55,074 bases of DNA from Actinomycetes bacterium (GTDB taxonomy: Bacteria > Actinomycetota > Acidimicrobiia > Acidimicrobiales > RAAP-2): positions 1-55,074 of the forward strand of contig JAJZBK010000019.1 of NCBI GenBank assembly GCA_021798955.1. The letters are read 5' to 3'. Of this stretch, positions 1 through 9,794 are shown piece by piece; the stretch's first letter is position 1, and every line of letters starts with the position of its first letter. The notes beneath the pieces were generated by a model, which was not told where the DNA came from, ran no database searches, and saw nothing but the letters and a program-made list of their open reading frames with translations. The position numbers and the translations under genes are program-made.

Positions 1-2
1 GG

Positions 3-104
3 ATCCGCTCTGCGGCCCGGGGCTTCCACGACCCCGAGAGCTTCATCACCATGATCATGCTGGATCGGGCCGGCATCGCCCCCAAGCTTCCCTGGGCCTC
101 ATGA
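3..104 (+). CDS. C-terminal end of an ISL3-like transposase (partial, enters from left edge)
   Basis: An open frame enters at base 3 and stops at TGA 102-104, giving 33 residues. The stretch RGFHDPESF...MLDRAGIAPKLPW resembles the end of ISL3-family transposases, where an FGF/FH motif is followed by a helix and a P-x-LPG-like finish. The catalytic region would lie outside the window. It sits 91 bases past the end of sufT, on the opposite strand and converging with it, so an insertion element borders the suf operon. Family assignment rests on a short stretch only. Confidence 0.5.
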   Translation: MRSAARGFHDPESFITMIMLDRAGIAPKLPWAS

Positions 105-195
105 CCCACGAGACCGGCAGAAGACCCGTTCTTGCACGCCCGGCAAGGGTTCCTCGACGGGCCCGGTCTGACCGGCGCTCGTCCCGGGGACGGCG

Positions 196-798
196 TCACC
201 ACATACCCAGCTGCAACCGGGCCGCCTCTGACATCCGCCCGAGCTCCCACGGCGGCTCGAAGACCAGCTCCACCTGGGCGTCGACGACCCCGGGGATCTC
301 GCGGATCCGATCGGCCGCCTCGGCGCGCAAGATGTCCCCCATCCCGCACCCGGGGGCGGTCATCGACATCCACACTGCCACCCGGTACTCCCCCGAGTGC
401 GTCGGGTGGACCTCGCAGCCGTAGATCAAGCCGAGGTCCACCACGTTGACGGGGATCTCGGGGTCATAGACACTCCGCAACCGGTCCAGTACCTCGTCCA
501 CGTCGGGCACGTGCCCGCCAGCGCCGTCGCTTGCGCTGTCGCTGTCGCCGACGTCGCGCTGGGGCGTCGGCTGCTCGCCACCACCCGGGTCGCCCGCCGC
601 CAATACCTCGTCGATCCCGAGCGCGTCGGCGTCGGCCTCTGCGACGCGCGCCAACGCCCCGTAACCAACGCGGACGGTAACGCTGCCGCCGAGGCGCTGG
701 ACGACCACGACCTGCTCTCCCGCGGCAAGGACTGCCCGGCGACCGCTCGGGACGAGCACGACCGGGCAGTCCCGTCGCAGCTCGACGAGCTCGCTCAC
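196..798 (-). CDS. sufT: SufT, long-type MIP18/DUF59 Fe-S assembly protein
   Basis: A 200-residue protein of the long SufT form: an N-terminal segment (about 1-60, beginning ELRRDCPVVLVPSG), an acidic Gly-rich linker, and a DUF59 domain from about 100. The DUF59 core is visible as YDPEIPVNVVDLGLIY (111-126) and the loop TAPGCGMG with Cys151. Family members act in maturation of cytosolic Fe-S proteins after SufBCD builds the cluster. The GTG start lies inside the sufD stop (GTGA, 795-798), so translation is probably coupled. It is the last gene of the operon; no sufS or sufU follows before the transposase tail. Confidence 0.9.
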   Translation of the reverse strand: MSELVELRRDCPVVLVPSGRRAVLAAGEQVVVVQRLGGSVTVRVGYGALARVAEADADALGIDEVLAAGDPGGGEQPTPQRDVGDSDSASDGAGGHVPDVDEVLDRLRSVYDPEIPVNVVDLGLIYGCEVHPTHSGEYRVAVWMSMTAPGCGMGDILRAEAADRIREIPGVVDAQVELVFEPPWELGRMSEAARLQLGMW

Positions 799-2212
799 TG
801 CGCTCTACCCCCTCGTCCGGGGTGAACTGTCCCAGCCGTGACCGCACCGCTGCTGCAGTGGTCTTCATCGAGGACGATCAGCCCCGCCGCCGCCGCCAAC
901 TCCTCGGCGTGCCGGCGGATCGGACCGGACCCGAAGCGTTCGAGGATCTCGTGAGCGAAGCCGGAGACGAGCACTGCCCGCGCCTCGCGCTCAGGGACGC
1001 CCCGTGAGCGGAGGTAGAAGAGGGCCTCGGGATCGAGCCGGCCGACGGCCGCGCCATGGCTGCAGGCAACGTCGTCGGCGTTGATCTCGAGGCGGGGGCG
1101 GGTGTCCACCTCGGCCCGCTCGGAGAGCAGGAGGTTCTTGTTGACCTGCACGGCGTCGGTCCCGTCGGCCCCGGGGCGCACCACGAGATGCCCGTTGAAG
1201 ACGCCATGGCCATCGCTGGTCACGACCCCCTTATAGAGCTGGCGGCTCGTACAGCCGGGGGCGGCATGCTCGACCAGCACGGGGTTGTCGTGGTGCTGGC
1301 CCGCGCCCGTGAGGAACAGCCCGTCCAGGTCGACCTGCGACCCCTCGCCCGCGAGGACGACGTCCACCTCGTGGCGGCCGATCCGCCCGCCGGTGGCGAG
1401 CAGCCGCGAGGACAGCCGGCTGCCCTCGGCCAGGTGACCTTCGAGCGACGAGAAGTGGAAGCTGTCGGTGCGCTCACCCTGCAGCACGTAGTGCACGAGC
1501 TCGGCTTCGGTGCCGAGCTCGACCTGGGTGAGGGCGTTGGTGACCGACGGGGCGCCTGCCACGCTCAGGTAGGTCTCGACCAGCGTGGCACTGGCCCGCG
1601 CTCCAGCCACGACGATGAGGCGAGGATGTGACCACCGGGCGTCGCCAGTGGGCATCGAGACGAAGACGACTTCGATCGGGTCCTCGACGACCGTCCGCGC
1701 TGGCAGGTCGATGACCACCGCGTCGAGCGCTTCGGCATCGTTCAGCGCACGAAGCGCGTGCGGATAGCCGCCGAGACGCCTCGTCCACAGCTGTTGGAAG
1801 CGTCCCTCTGGCCGCCGCACGGCGCCAGCCATCGACTCGACACGCACCCCACCGGGCAGGGAGGTGCCGAGGGTGGACAGCTCGGGGACCATGCCTCCGT
1901 TCACCACGACAATCCGCGGGACCCCCAACTGCGGCGTGGGGAGGTCACTCGACGAGACCGAGCCCGGGCCGTCCTCGGCCCCTCTCCCGGAGGACGCTGC
2001 CAGGGGTAGGGCGAGGACCGAGTCGAGCTTGGTGTAGCGCCAGTCCTCGTGCTTGGTGCTCGGGAAGCCGTTGGCATCCACCCATGCCACTGCTTGCCGA
2101 CGAGCAGCATTGAGCCACTCAGGCTCCCGTGCTCGCTCGGGAACCTGCACTCCCATCCCGACACCGGTGCCAGACGGTGGCCTTCGCGCGGTGGCGGGAC
2201 GCGTCATGGCGG

Positions 2213-2216
<4 letters not shown>
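795..2216 (-). CDS. sufD: SufD, Fe-S cluster scaffold subunit
   Basis: A 473-residue SufBD-family protein. The N-terminal motif WLNAARRQAVAWVDANGFPS followed by KHEDWRYTKLD is typical of SufD, and the C-terminal beta-helix ends with the SufB/D signature CSHGAAVGRLDPEALFYL and SRGVPEREARAVLVSGFA. SufD pairs with SufB on the SufC2 ATPase to form the SufBC2D scaffold and is linked to iron entry. The ATG start (2214-2216) overlaps the sufC stop by four bases (ATGA). A second ATG three codons later is an alternative start. Confidence 0.95.
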
Positions 2217-3099
<883 letters not shown>

Positions 3100-3100
<1 letters not shown>

Positions 3101-4545
3101 CAGCCGACCGCCCCTTCGAGGCTCACCGACAACAGCCGCTGGGCTTCGACGGCGAACTCCATCGGCAGCTCACGGAACACCTCCCGGCAGAATCCGTTCA
3201 CGATCATCGAGGTCGCCTCCTCTTCGGGTATGCCGCGCTGGCGGGCGTAGAAGAGCTGGTCGTCGGAGACCTTCGAGGTCGTCGCCTCGTGCTCGACCTG
3301 GCAGGTTGGGTGCTTCACCTCCACGTAGGGGAAGGTGTGCGCGCCGCAGTCGCCTCCGATGAGCAGGGAATCGCAGCGGGTGTGGTTGCGCGCCCCGGTT
3401 GCCGAGCGCAGCATCTTCACCAACCCCCGGTAGGTGTTCTGCCCGTGCCCGGTCGAGATGGCTTTGGACACGATGGTGCTCTTTGTGTCCTTGCCGATGT
3501 GGATCATCTTGGTGCCGGTGTCGGCTTGCTGGTGGCCGGCGGAGACCGCCACCGAGTAGAACTCCCCCACCGAGCCGTCGCCTTGGAGGACGACCCCGGG
3601 ATACTTCCAGGTAATCGCGGAGCCCGTCTCCACCTGGGTCCACGAGATCTTCGACCGCGCCCCGGCGGCCCGGCCGCGCTTGGTGACGAAGTTGTAGACA
3701 CCGCCCTTTCCCTCGGCATCTCCCGGGTACCAGTTCTGCACCGTCGAGTACTTGATGGTGGCGTCGTCGAGCGCCACCAGCTCCACCACCGCGGCGTGCA
3801 ACTGATGCTCGTCGCGCATCGGGGCGGTGCACCCCTCGAGATAGCTCACCGATGCACCCTCCTCTGCAACGATGAGGGTGCGTTCGAACTGGCCGGTGCC
3901 CGCGGCATTGATCCGGAAGTAGGTGGAGAGCTCCATCGGACAAGCGACGCCCTTGGGCACATAGCAGAACGTCCCGTCACTGAAGACTGCCGAGTTGAGG
4001 GCGGCGAAGAAGTTGTCCCGGGGCGGCACCACCGAACCGAGGTAGGCCCGCACCAGGTCGGGATGGTCCTGCACCGCTTGGGAGAAGGAGCAGAAGATGA
4101 CCCCGGCCTCGGCGAGCTTGGCCTGGAAAGTGGTCGCCACCGACACCGAATCGACGACCGCGTCGATCGCCACGCCCGACAGGCGCTCCTGCTCGGCCAA
4201 CGAGATGCCCAGCTTGTCGAACATGGCTCGGAGCTCGGGGTCCACCTCGTCGAGGCTCGAGAGAGCGGGCTTCTTTTTTGGAGCGGCGTAGTAGATGATG
4301 TCGTCGTAGGCGATCGGCGGGTACCTGACGTTCGGCCAGGTCGGCTCGTCGAGCGTGCGCCAGTGCCGGTAGGCACCAAGACGCCACTCCAACAGCCAGT
4401 CCGGCTCTCCCTTCTTGGCCGAGATCAACCGGATGACGTCTTCCGAGAGACCTTTCGGCGCGAAGTCGGTCTCGAGGTCGGTCGAAAAACCGTACGCGTA
4501 CTCGCGACCGGCGAGGTCGGCCAACTCGGCTCGGGCGGCGCTCAT
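3100..4545 (-). CDS. sufB: SufB, Fe-S cluster scaffold subunit
   Basis: A 481-residue SufB of normal length. It has the N-terminal [15 protein letters not shown] and [16 protein letters not shown] segments and the C-terminal core [40 protein letters not shown]. The Cys in GDCGAHTFP and the Glu in EHEATTSK match the residues essential for cluster assembly in E. coli SufB. It forms the scaffold with SufC and SufD. Its ATG lies in the stop of the upstream hemerythrin gene (ATGA, 4542-4545), tying Fe-S assembly to that protein in one transcript. Confidence 0.97.
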
Positions 4546-5789
4546 GCCGGCTGCCCGGCGAGCCGCGCGATCCGCACCCGCCAGGTGTCGGGGCCGGCCT
4601 CCAGGTAGTCCCAGCTGTAGGCGCCGGCGTGCTGTGCCTCGAACTGGTAGCGCAACGGCTTGGGATCGTGGTCGTTCACCAGAACGAACCCGGCGCCCTC
4701 GGCCAGGGCGTCGAAGGTCGTGAAGATCACGTCGTGGCGCTGGCCGTGGGGGAAGTGGCGCACGTCGAGCTCAGGCTCGGCGCCCGCCGACGCGCCCGCC
4801 GCACCTTGCACGCCGGTCGAGGCGGCCGGTCGGCTGATCCGCACCCGCCACACGGTCGGCCCCGCCTCGAGCACCTCCCAGGTGAACCGACCCTCGTGCT
4901 CAGCTTCGAACTGATAGCGAAGCGGCTTGGGGTCATGGTCGTTCACCAAGACGAACGCCGTCCCCGGCCCGAGGGCGCCGTAGGTGGCGAAGATCTTCTC
5001 GTGGCGCTGGGCCGGCGCGAGCGCCCGCACGTCGAGGACGGCGGCCTCCGTCCCCTCTGGTGCGTTGCGTCCCGTCGACAACGCGACTGGCTCCGACGTC
5101 GCCGAGCGCACCAGGCGGTGTAGCGCGGCAGTGACCCGCACGGCGAGATCTGGACGCGCCAGTCGGACGGTTACCCAAGCCTCTGCGGCCAGCCTGCATG
5201 CGGCATCACCCTGCCCGACATCGGCCAGCTGGGTGGCGGCACCGAGCAACAGACGGATCAGGAAGGCCTCGGCGTCGGGAGCCACCAGATCGTCGGCAGC
5301 TGGTGCGTCGTCCTGTGCGGCCTCGGTGAGATGGTGCATCCGGACCAGCAGCCCGGACAGGTCTACGCCTGGGTCTGCGGCGAGCGGCGGCAGGATCACC
5401 TCGTTCTCCTTGGTCACATGCCCGGCGAAGAGCGTGCCGATCGCCTCGGCCGCCTGCAACGCCGCGGGGCCGTCATCGGCGGTTGCCAGCTGCTCGGCCA
5501 TCGCCGTGAGCCTGTGGTGCTCGTCGACCATCCCGGCCACCGTCTCGGCGAGGTCAGCCTTGGCCGCGGCAGCCTGGTAGAGGGTGTGCTCCTCGGCCAT
5601 CGCGTGGGGAAGGACGTCCCGCGCCAGGTAGGCGACGAGCTCCGCTGCCGGTAGCTCGTAGGCGCCCTGGACTTCAGTAGCGACCCGCAGCGTGGTGACC
5701 CGTCGGGCCACCCCGTCGGCCAACGCTGCATGGTGGGCCAGCATCGCATCCAAGGCACTGGCATCGGCTGCGGTGTCGGTGCTCGTCAT
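4542..5789 (-). CDS. Hemerythrin-like protein fused to two DUF2249 domains, first gene of the suf operon
   Basis: A 415-residue protein. Residues about 10-165 form an HHE hemerythrin-like four-helix region with candidate di-iron ligands in [25 protein letters not shown] and [12 protein letters not shown]. Two DUF2249 domains follow (about 247-322 and 338-412), each with the pattern LDVR...QRH..IF.T(Y/F).AL and the near-identical core [18 protein letters not shown]. Hemerythrin/DUF2249 proteins occur with nitrogen-oxide metabolism, and hemerythrin-type RIC/YtfE proteins help repair Fe-S clusters after NO damage. A role feeding iron to, or sensing NO/O2 for, the downstream SufBCD is inference. 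SD GAGGAG precedes the ATG at a normal distance. Confidence 0.85.
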   Translation of the reverse strand: MTSTDTAADASALDAMLAHHAALADGVARRVTTLRVATEVQGAYELPAAELVAYLARDVLPHAMAEEHTLYQAAAAKADLAETVAGMVDEHHRLTAMAEQLATADDGPAALQAAEAIGTLFAGHVTKENEVILPPLAADPGVDLSGLLVRMHHLTEAAQDDAPAADDLVAPDAEAFLIRLLLGAATQLADVGQGDAACRLAAEAWVTVRLARPDLAVRVTAALHRLVRSATSEPVALSTGRNAPEGTEAAVLDVRALAPAQRHEKIFATYGALGPGTAFVLVNDHDPKPLRYQFEAEHEGRFTWEVLEAGPTVWRVRISRPAASTGVQGAAGASAGAEPELDVRHFPHGQRHDVIFTTFDALAEGAGFVLVNDHDPKPLRYQFEAQHAGAYSWDYLEAGPDTWRVRIARLAGQPA

Positions 5790-5828
5790 GGTGAACTCCT
5801 CATTTCTCCGAACGGGCTGTCGCAGCCG

Positions 5829-5856
5829 AGTCTATCTCTAGTTGGTAGTAGAACAA
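5829..5856 (-). promoter_or_regulatory. Candidate sigma70-type promoter of the suf operon
   Basis: Read on the minus strand, TTGTTC (5856-5851) and TAGACT (5834-5829) are separated by 16 bases and lie about 40 bases before the ATG at 5789. The spacer contains CTACTACCAACTAGAG, an AT-richer patch with a CTAG core that could hold an operator. Sequence match only. Confidence 0.45.
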
Positions 5857-5911
5857 CAGATGGGAACGCGAACCCGTGGAGATCGGACCGGACGAAGGGA
5901 GCGACGTGTAG

Positions 5912-6148
5912 ACGAACCCGGCGTTGGTCACGTTCGAGCTGCTAGCTGCCTCTGTCTGGGTGGGTAGTCTCGTGTGCCTGGCGGTAGTCGCACAGGTAGC
6001 CCGCGCCCCGCTCGATGGGCCGACCCAGGTCGTCTTCTTTCGTGCCCTCGGCCGCCGGCACACGGCCGCCGGTGCGGCTGCCCTCCTCGTCGCCATCGGG
6101 GTAGGCCTCGCCATGGCCTGGATTGCCGCCGGGAACACGCTTCGGTAG
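5912..6148 (+). pseudogene. Decayed small membrane protein gene
   Basis: A frame opens after TAG at 5909 and ends at TAG 6146-6148. The best start is TTG 5924, giving 74 residues with two hydrophobic segments (FELLAASVWVGSLVCLAVVA and an Ala/Val-rich helix before AWIAAG). It resembles the start of a longer polytopic membrane protein. There is no good start codon or ribosome site, and no continuation is recognisable in 6149-6435, so I read it as a remnant. The 6149-6435 stretch holds only an AGAACA-type inverted repeat (TGTTCT 6271-6276, AGAACA 6290-6295). Confidence 0.4.
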
Positions 6149-6435
6149 TCGATGCGCATCGTGCGTCCTGGCTGTTGGTGTCGATCCGGGTGCTGCCACG
6201 CCGTCGCACCCTGGCGGCGGCTGGCTGTTGGCTCCTGGCGGCGGCACGGAACGACTGGAATCCTCCGGAGTGTTCTTCTCTTGGAGGCTAGAACATCATC
6301 CGCGGGCGCGCTCTGCCCGCTCCAGCAGGAAGACCGGGGGGCCTCGGCACACGGAACCCGTGTGGGACGCGGTGACCAGAGAGGCTTCCTGCTCCGGCGC
6401 CCACCCGCCACCCGAGTCGACCGAGTGATCTCCAG

Positions 6436-6867
6436 TCAGTTCCCGTTGACGTCCGGCAGGCCTTCCCAGAGATCCGGGAGCTGACGAGCCAGGCGCCGTA
6501 GCTCTTCTAGATGGAGTGCCGACAGCGCGGCCAACCGGTCCTCACCGCTCGGCGTCAGCTGCAGCCTGACCACCCGATGGTCGTCGTCGTCCCTGACCCG
6601 CCTAAGCAACCCTGCCGCCTCGGCCCGATCGACGAGGCCCACGGTGCTGTGATGGCGAAGCAGCAGCAGCTCGGCGACGTCGCCGACCTTGGGCCCCCGA
6701 GGATCATCGTGCCCTCGTACCGCGAGCAGCAGCTGGTGCTGGGCGGGGGTCAGCCCGGCCGCTCTGGCCTGCGCCTCGCTCCAATGCTCAAAGCGCCGCA
6801 AGCCAGCGCGAAGCGCCAGCAGTCGCCGATAGGCATCGTCGGGCAGTGCCCGCTTCGACATTGGCAT
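6436..6867 (-). CDS. MarR-family transcriptional regulator
   Basis: A 143-residue winged-helix protein. The sequence shows the MarR core: GLTPAQHQLLLAVRGH, then VGDVAELLLLRHHSTVGLVD (recognition region), then the wing LLRRVRDDDDHRVVRLQLTP. ATG 6867 is preferred (GAGG just upstream); a second ATG sits at 6861, and a longer reading frame upstream lacks MarR character. It is divergent from the CLC transporter gene at 7114, and an inverted repeat lies between them, so it probably controls itself and the transporter. Confidence 0.85.
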   Translation of the reverse strand: MPMSKRALPDDAYRRLLALRAGLRRFEHWSEAQARAAGLTPAQHQLLLAVRGHDDPRGPKVGDVAELLLLRHHSTVGLVDRAEAAGLLRRVRDDDDHRVVRLQLTPSGEDRLAALSALHLEELRRLARQLPDLWEGLPDVNGN

Positions 6868-7074
6868 CGGCCTCACAGGTCGCGCCGATGCTGGTGGCGC
6901 CACGATCGTCGAAGGCGGCGGCGCTGACCGAGGGGCTTTGGGCTTGTCCCCTACCACACCGTCACCTCGACCTTGGGGTACGCACGTGCACCTGCTGGTG
7001 ACCGTTGCCTGACACCACCGAGCAACAGCACACCTCTCTCCTCCTCCGCCAACCACCGGCCCACCAGTCTGATC

Positions 7075-7092
7075 TGCGATCACCACATCGCA
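7075..7092. promoter_or_regulatory. Inverted repeat between the MarR gene and the CLC gene, candidate operator
   Basis: TGCGAT (7075-7080) and ATCGCA (7087-7092) are perfect inverted arms with a 6-base spacer. A TTAGTAT -10-like patch and two direct copies of CGTTAG follow before the ATG at 7114. Position and symmetry suit binding by the adjacent MarR protein. Confidence 0.45.
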
Positions 7093-7113
7093 CTACGTTA
7101 GTATCGTTAGACG

Positions 7114-9018
7114 ATGCATATGGACGCGCAGAGCCCCGAGGTCAGCCTGGGCACGACCCGCCGCCGTCTGGGGATGCTCGCGGGGGTTGGTTTGCTCCTT
7201 GGCAGCGTCGGCGGTGTCGCGGCCGACGTGGTGGTGCACCTCGTCGGGCTCATCAGCAACCTGGCGCTGCTGCACCGCTTCGGCTGGCAGCTGCCCAACC
7301 TCCGCCACTATCACCCGACTCCAGTGCTGCTGGCGGTGGCGGTCGGCGGTGCGCTGGTGGTGGTGGCCCTGGCGCGGTGGAGCCCGATCATCAAAGGCCA
7401 CGGCATCCCCGAGTCGCTCGAGGCGATCCTGTTCCGCGACAGCAGGGTCATGCCCCGAGCCGCGGTCGCCAAGCCGATCTCCGCAGCAGTCGCGATGGGG
7501 ACCGGCGGGCCCTTCGGTGCCGAAGGGCCGATCATCGTCACCGGGGCCGCGGTCGGCTCTCTGATCGGCCAGCTGGTGCCGGTCAGCCCAGCGGAGCGGA
7601 GGATCCTTCTTGCCACCGGCGCCGCTGCGGGCATGGCCGGCGTGTTCGCCACCCCGGTCGCGGCCGTGGTGTTGGCCTTCGAGCTGCTGCTGTTCGAGCG
7701 TTCGCTCCGATCCCTCGTGCCGCTGGTGCTGGCGACCTCGGTCGCCACCGTGCTCCACGATGTGCTGATCGCGCCCCGTCCCCTGTTCGCGGTCGTCCAC
7801 CCGCTGGTCTTCCACGTGACCCAGCTGCCCCTGTTCGCCGTCCTCGGCCTGGCCGCCGGAACCCTCGCCGTGGTGCTCAACCACGGCCTGTTCGCCGTCG
7901 AGGCTGGCTTTCGTCGCCTGCCGGTCCCCGAGTGGGCACACCCCATCGTCGGGGCGCTCGGCTTCGGTGCGATCGGCCTGGCCGTGCCCGGCTCGCTGTC
8001 GGTCGGCTACTGGGCCATCACCGACGCCGTCAACGGTAGGTTCCTGCTGGGTGCGGCCGCCGTCCTCTTCGTCGGCAAGATGGTGTCGTGGTGGGTCGGT
8101 CTCGGGTCCAACACCTCAGGCGGCACGCTGGCACCGATGTTCCTGGTCGGGGCGACCATGGGAGACATGGTCGGCATCGCGTTCGCCCACGCCTTCCCCG
8201 GCGCACATATCCAGCCCGGGGCCTTCGCGCTCGTCGGCATGGGTGCGACCTTCGGGGTGGGGGCGCGGGCGCTGCTCACTGGTGTGGTGTTCGCCGCCGA
8301 GGTCACCGGCAGCTACGGCATGCTGGTGCCACTGCTGCTCACGACCGGTGTGGCCGAGCTCGTGGCCGAGCTCGGCCTCGATGATCGCGTCATGACCGAC
8401 AAGCTTCTCCGCCGTGGCTACCGCGTCGACTTCGACGCCCAGACCGACCCGCTGCGCATGCGAGTCGCTGCACTGGTCATGAGGCCGGTGGACCTGGTCA
8501 CGGACAACGCCGACCTGCCGAGAGTGGACCGATGGGCGTTCGTCTCCGAGGCTCTGTCGCTGGTGCTCGAGCCGGATACGCGGGCAGTGGCGGTCACCGA
8601 CCACGACCAGGTCATCGGAACGATCACCTGGGACGAGATCGAGGCCGAGCTGCGTCGCCACAACTCCAACGAGCACGTCCAGCCTCCCACGCTCGGACCG
8701 TGGGCGCCGCGCGCAGCCCATCGCGGCGCAGAAGCAGCCGCACAAGGTGCAGACCTACCCGAGCCGGACGAGGACGAGCCCGCGTTGTCGGAAAGCGGCG
8801 ACACGGAGCAGGAAAAAAGAAGCCGGGAGCCATTATCCCCGCGCCCGCGGTGCGGCCTCGAAGGGGCGCGGAACGATGGCAATATGCGCGGCCATCCTAC
8901 GGATGCTGTCACGCGAGCGGCTGCCAGACCCACGATCATCAAGCCCCCGTCTGCGCCTCCCCCTTCCCCTCCCGCTCAGGGGGCTGAGGACTCGTCATGC
9001 CCGGACCTTCGGGAGTAA
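7114..9018 (+). CDS. CLC-family anion channel/antiporter
   Basis: A 634-residue polytopic membrane protein. CLC selectivity motifs are visible in order: GHGIPES (about 92), GPFGAEGPI (about 131, with the gating Glu), and SGGTLAPMFLVGA (about 337). The second motif has Ala where many CLCs have Arg, and the residue aligned to the internal proton Glu appears not to be Glu, so channel or altered coupling is possible. A CBS-like tail (about 450-515) precedes about 110 low-complexity residues rich in Ala, Pro and Glu. Substrate is not determined; some CLCs carry nitrate, and the nar operon is 3 kb away. It is probably regulated by the divergent MarR. Confidence 0.9.
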   Translation: MHMDAQSPEVSLGTTRRRLGMLAGVGLLLGSVGGVAADVVVHLVGLISNLALLHRFGWQLPNLRHYHPTPVLLAVAVGGALVVVALARWSPIIKGHGIPESLEAILFRDSRVMPRAAVAKPISAAVAMGTGGPFGAEGPIIVTGAAVGSLIGQLVPVSPAERRILLATGAAAGMAGVFATPVAAVVLAFELLLFERSLRSLVPLVLATSVATVLHDVLIAPRPLFAVVHPLVFHVTQLPLFAVLGLAAGTLAVVLNHGLFAVEAGFRRLPVPEWAHPIVGALGFGAIGLAVPGSLSVGYWAITDAVNGRFLLGAAAVLFVGKMVSWWVGLGSNTSGGTLAPMFLVGATMGDMVGIAFAHAFPGAHIQPGAFALVGMGATFGVGARALLTGVVFAAEVTGSYGMLVPLLLTTGVAELVAELGLDDRVMTDKLLRRGYRVDFDAQTDPLRMRVAALVMRPVDLVTDNADLPRVDRWAFVSEALSLVLEPDTRAVAVTDHDQVIGTITWDEIEAELRRHNSNEHVQPPTLGPWAPRAAHRGAEAAAQGADLPEPDEDEPALSESGDTEQEKRSREPLSPRPRCGLEGARNDGNMRGHPTDAVTRAAARPTIIKPPSAPPPSPPAQGAEDSSCPDLRE

Positions 9019-9090
9019 TCGGTGGAATAGCGCCGCAGCGTGTCGATAGGCACGGCTGCAGTTCTTCATGTGACCGATAGAATATCTCTA

Positions 9091-9765
9091 ATGAGGTCGA
9101 GTGGCGACGTCACAGCTGGCATTGTGCCCGCAAACGGCCGGGCGAGTGGCATTGTGCCCGCAAACGGCCGGGCGAGTGGCATTGTGCCCGCAAACGGCCG
9201 GGCGAGCGTGACGCTGCTCCTGACCGTCGGGCACGGCACCCTTCGAAGCGAGGAGCTCGCCGAGTTGCTCGCCTCGGCGGGTGTCCAGCTGGTCGTCGAC
9301 ATTCGCAGCGCGCCGGGCAGCCGACGTCACCCCCACTTCGGCCGGGACCAGATGGAGCAATGGCTACCTGCGGCAGAGATCGACTACCGCTGGGAAAAGG
9401 ACCTGGGCGGGCACCGGCGACCCGTGGTCGGATCGGCGAACACCGCGCTGCGCCACCCGGGGTTCCGGAGCTACGCCGACTACATGGCGACCGGTTCGTT
9501 CGCCGCCGGGCTGGCCCGCCTGCTCGACGATGCCGCGGCGCGCCCGACGGCGGCGATGTGCGCGGAGACGCTGTGGTGGCGCTGCCACCGCCGCCTCGTG
9601 GCCGACGCCGCAGTCCTGCTCGAGGGCGCCTCCGTGTACCACCTCGGCCACGACGGCCGGCTGACTGCGCACCGGGTGACCGAAGGGGCCCGGATGGTGG
9701 AGAGCGACGGGACGACCAGGCTGGTCTACGACGACGCCTCGGCGACGTGCCACGGCGTGGCGTGA
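9091..9765 (+). CDS. DUF488-family protein with a repeat-encoded N-terminal extension
   Basis: The DUF488 domain starts around LLLTVGHGTLRSEELAELL and continues with VVDIRSAPGSRRHPHF, the GGHRRPVVGS loop and the C-terminal CAETLWWRCHRRLVAD. DUF488 function is not established; the Cys/Arg cluster is conserved in the family. ATG 9091 gives 224 residues including three copies of the decapeptide GIVPANGRAS; GTG 9208 would give the bare 185-residue domain. I prefer 9091: the 30-base repeat keeps frame, and a TAGAAT -10-like box sits just upstream, which would make a leaderless mRNA. Confidence 0.75.
   Translation: MRSSGDVTAGIVPANGRASGIVPANGRASGIVPANGRASVTLLLTVGHGTLRSEELAELLASAGVQLVVDIRSAPGSRRHPHFGRDQMEQWLPAAEIDYRWEKDLGGHRRPVVGSANTALRHPGFRSYADYMATGSFAAGLARLLDDAAARPTAAMCAETLWWRCHRRLVADAAVLLEGASVYHLGHDGRLTAHRVTEGARMVESDGTTRLVYDDASATCHGVA
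9118..9207. repeat. 30-bp tandem repeat, three copies, at the 5' end of the DUF488 gene
   Basis: Units at 9118-9147, 9148-9177 and 9178-9207 begin GGCATTGTGCCCGCAAACGG and differ only in the last base of the third copy. Each unit encodes GIVPANGRAS in the DUF488 frame. Confidence 0.95.
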
Positions 9766-9794
9766 GACAGATCTGGAGAGAAAGAAGCAAGGGC

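Noticed and set aside
6868..7086. 73-residue N-terminal extension of the MarR protein
   Set aside because: Composition is not MarR-like, and a ribosome site is placed before ATG 6867.
7389..7412. GHGIP in place of GSGIP in the CLC protein as a novel selectivity filter
   Set aside because: A GHGxPE motif is common in a known bacterial CLC subfamily, so it is not unusual by itself.
9118..9207. 30-bp repeats as a CRISPR array
   Set aside because: The units are directly adjacent with no unique spacers and no cas genes.
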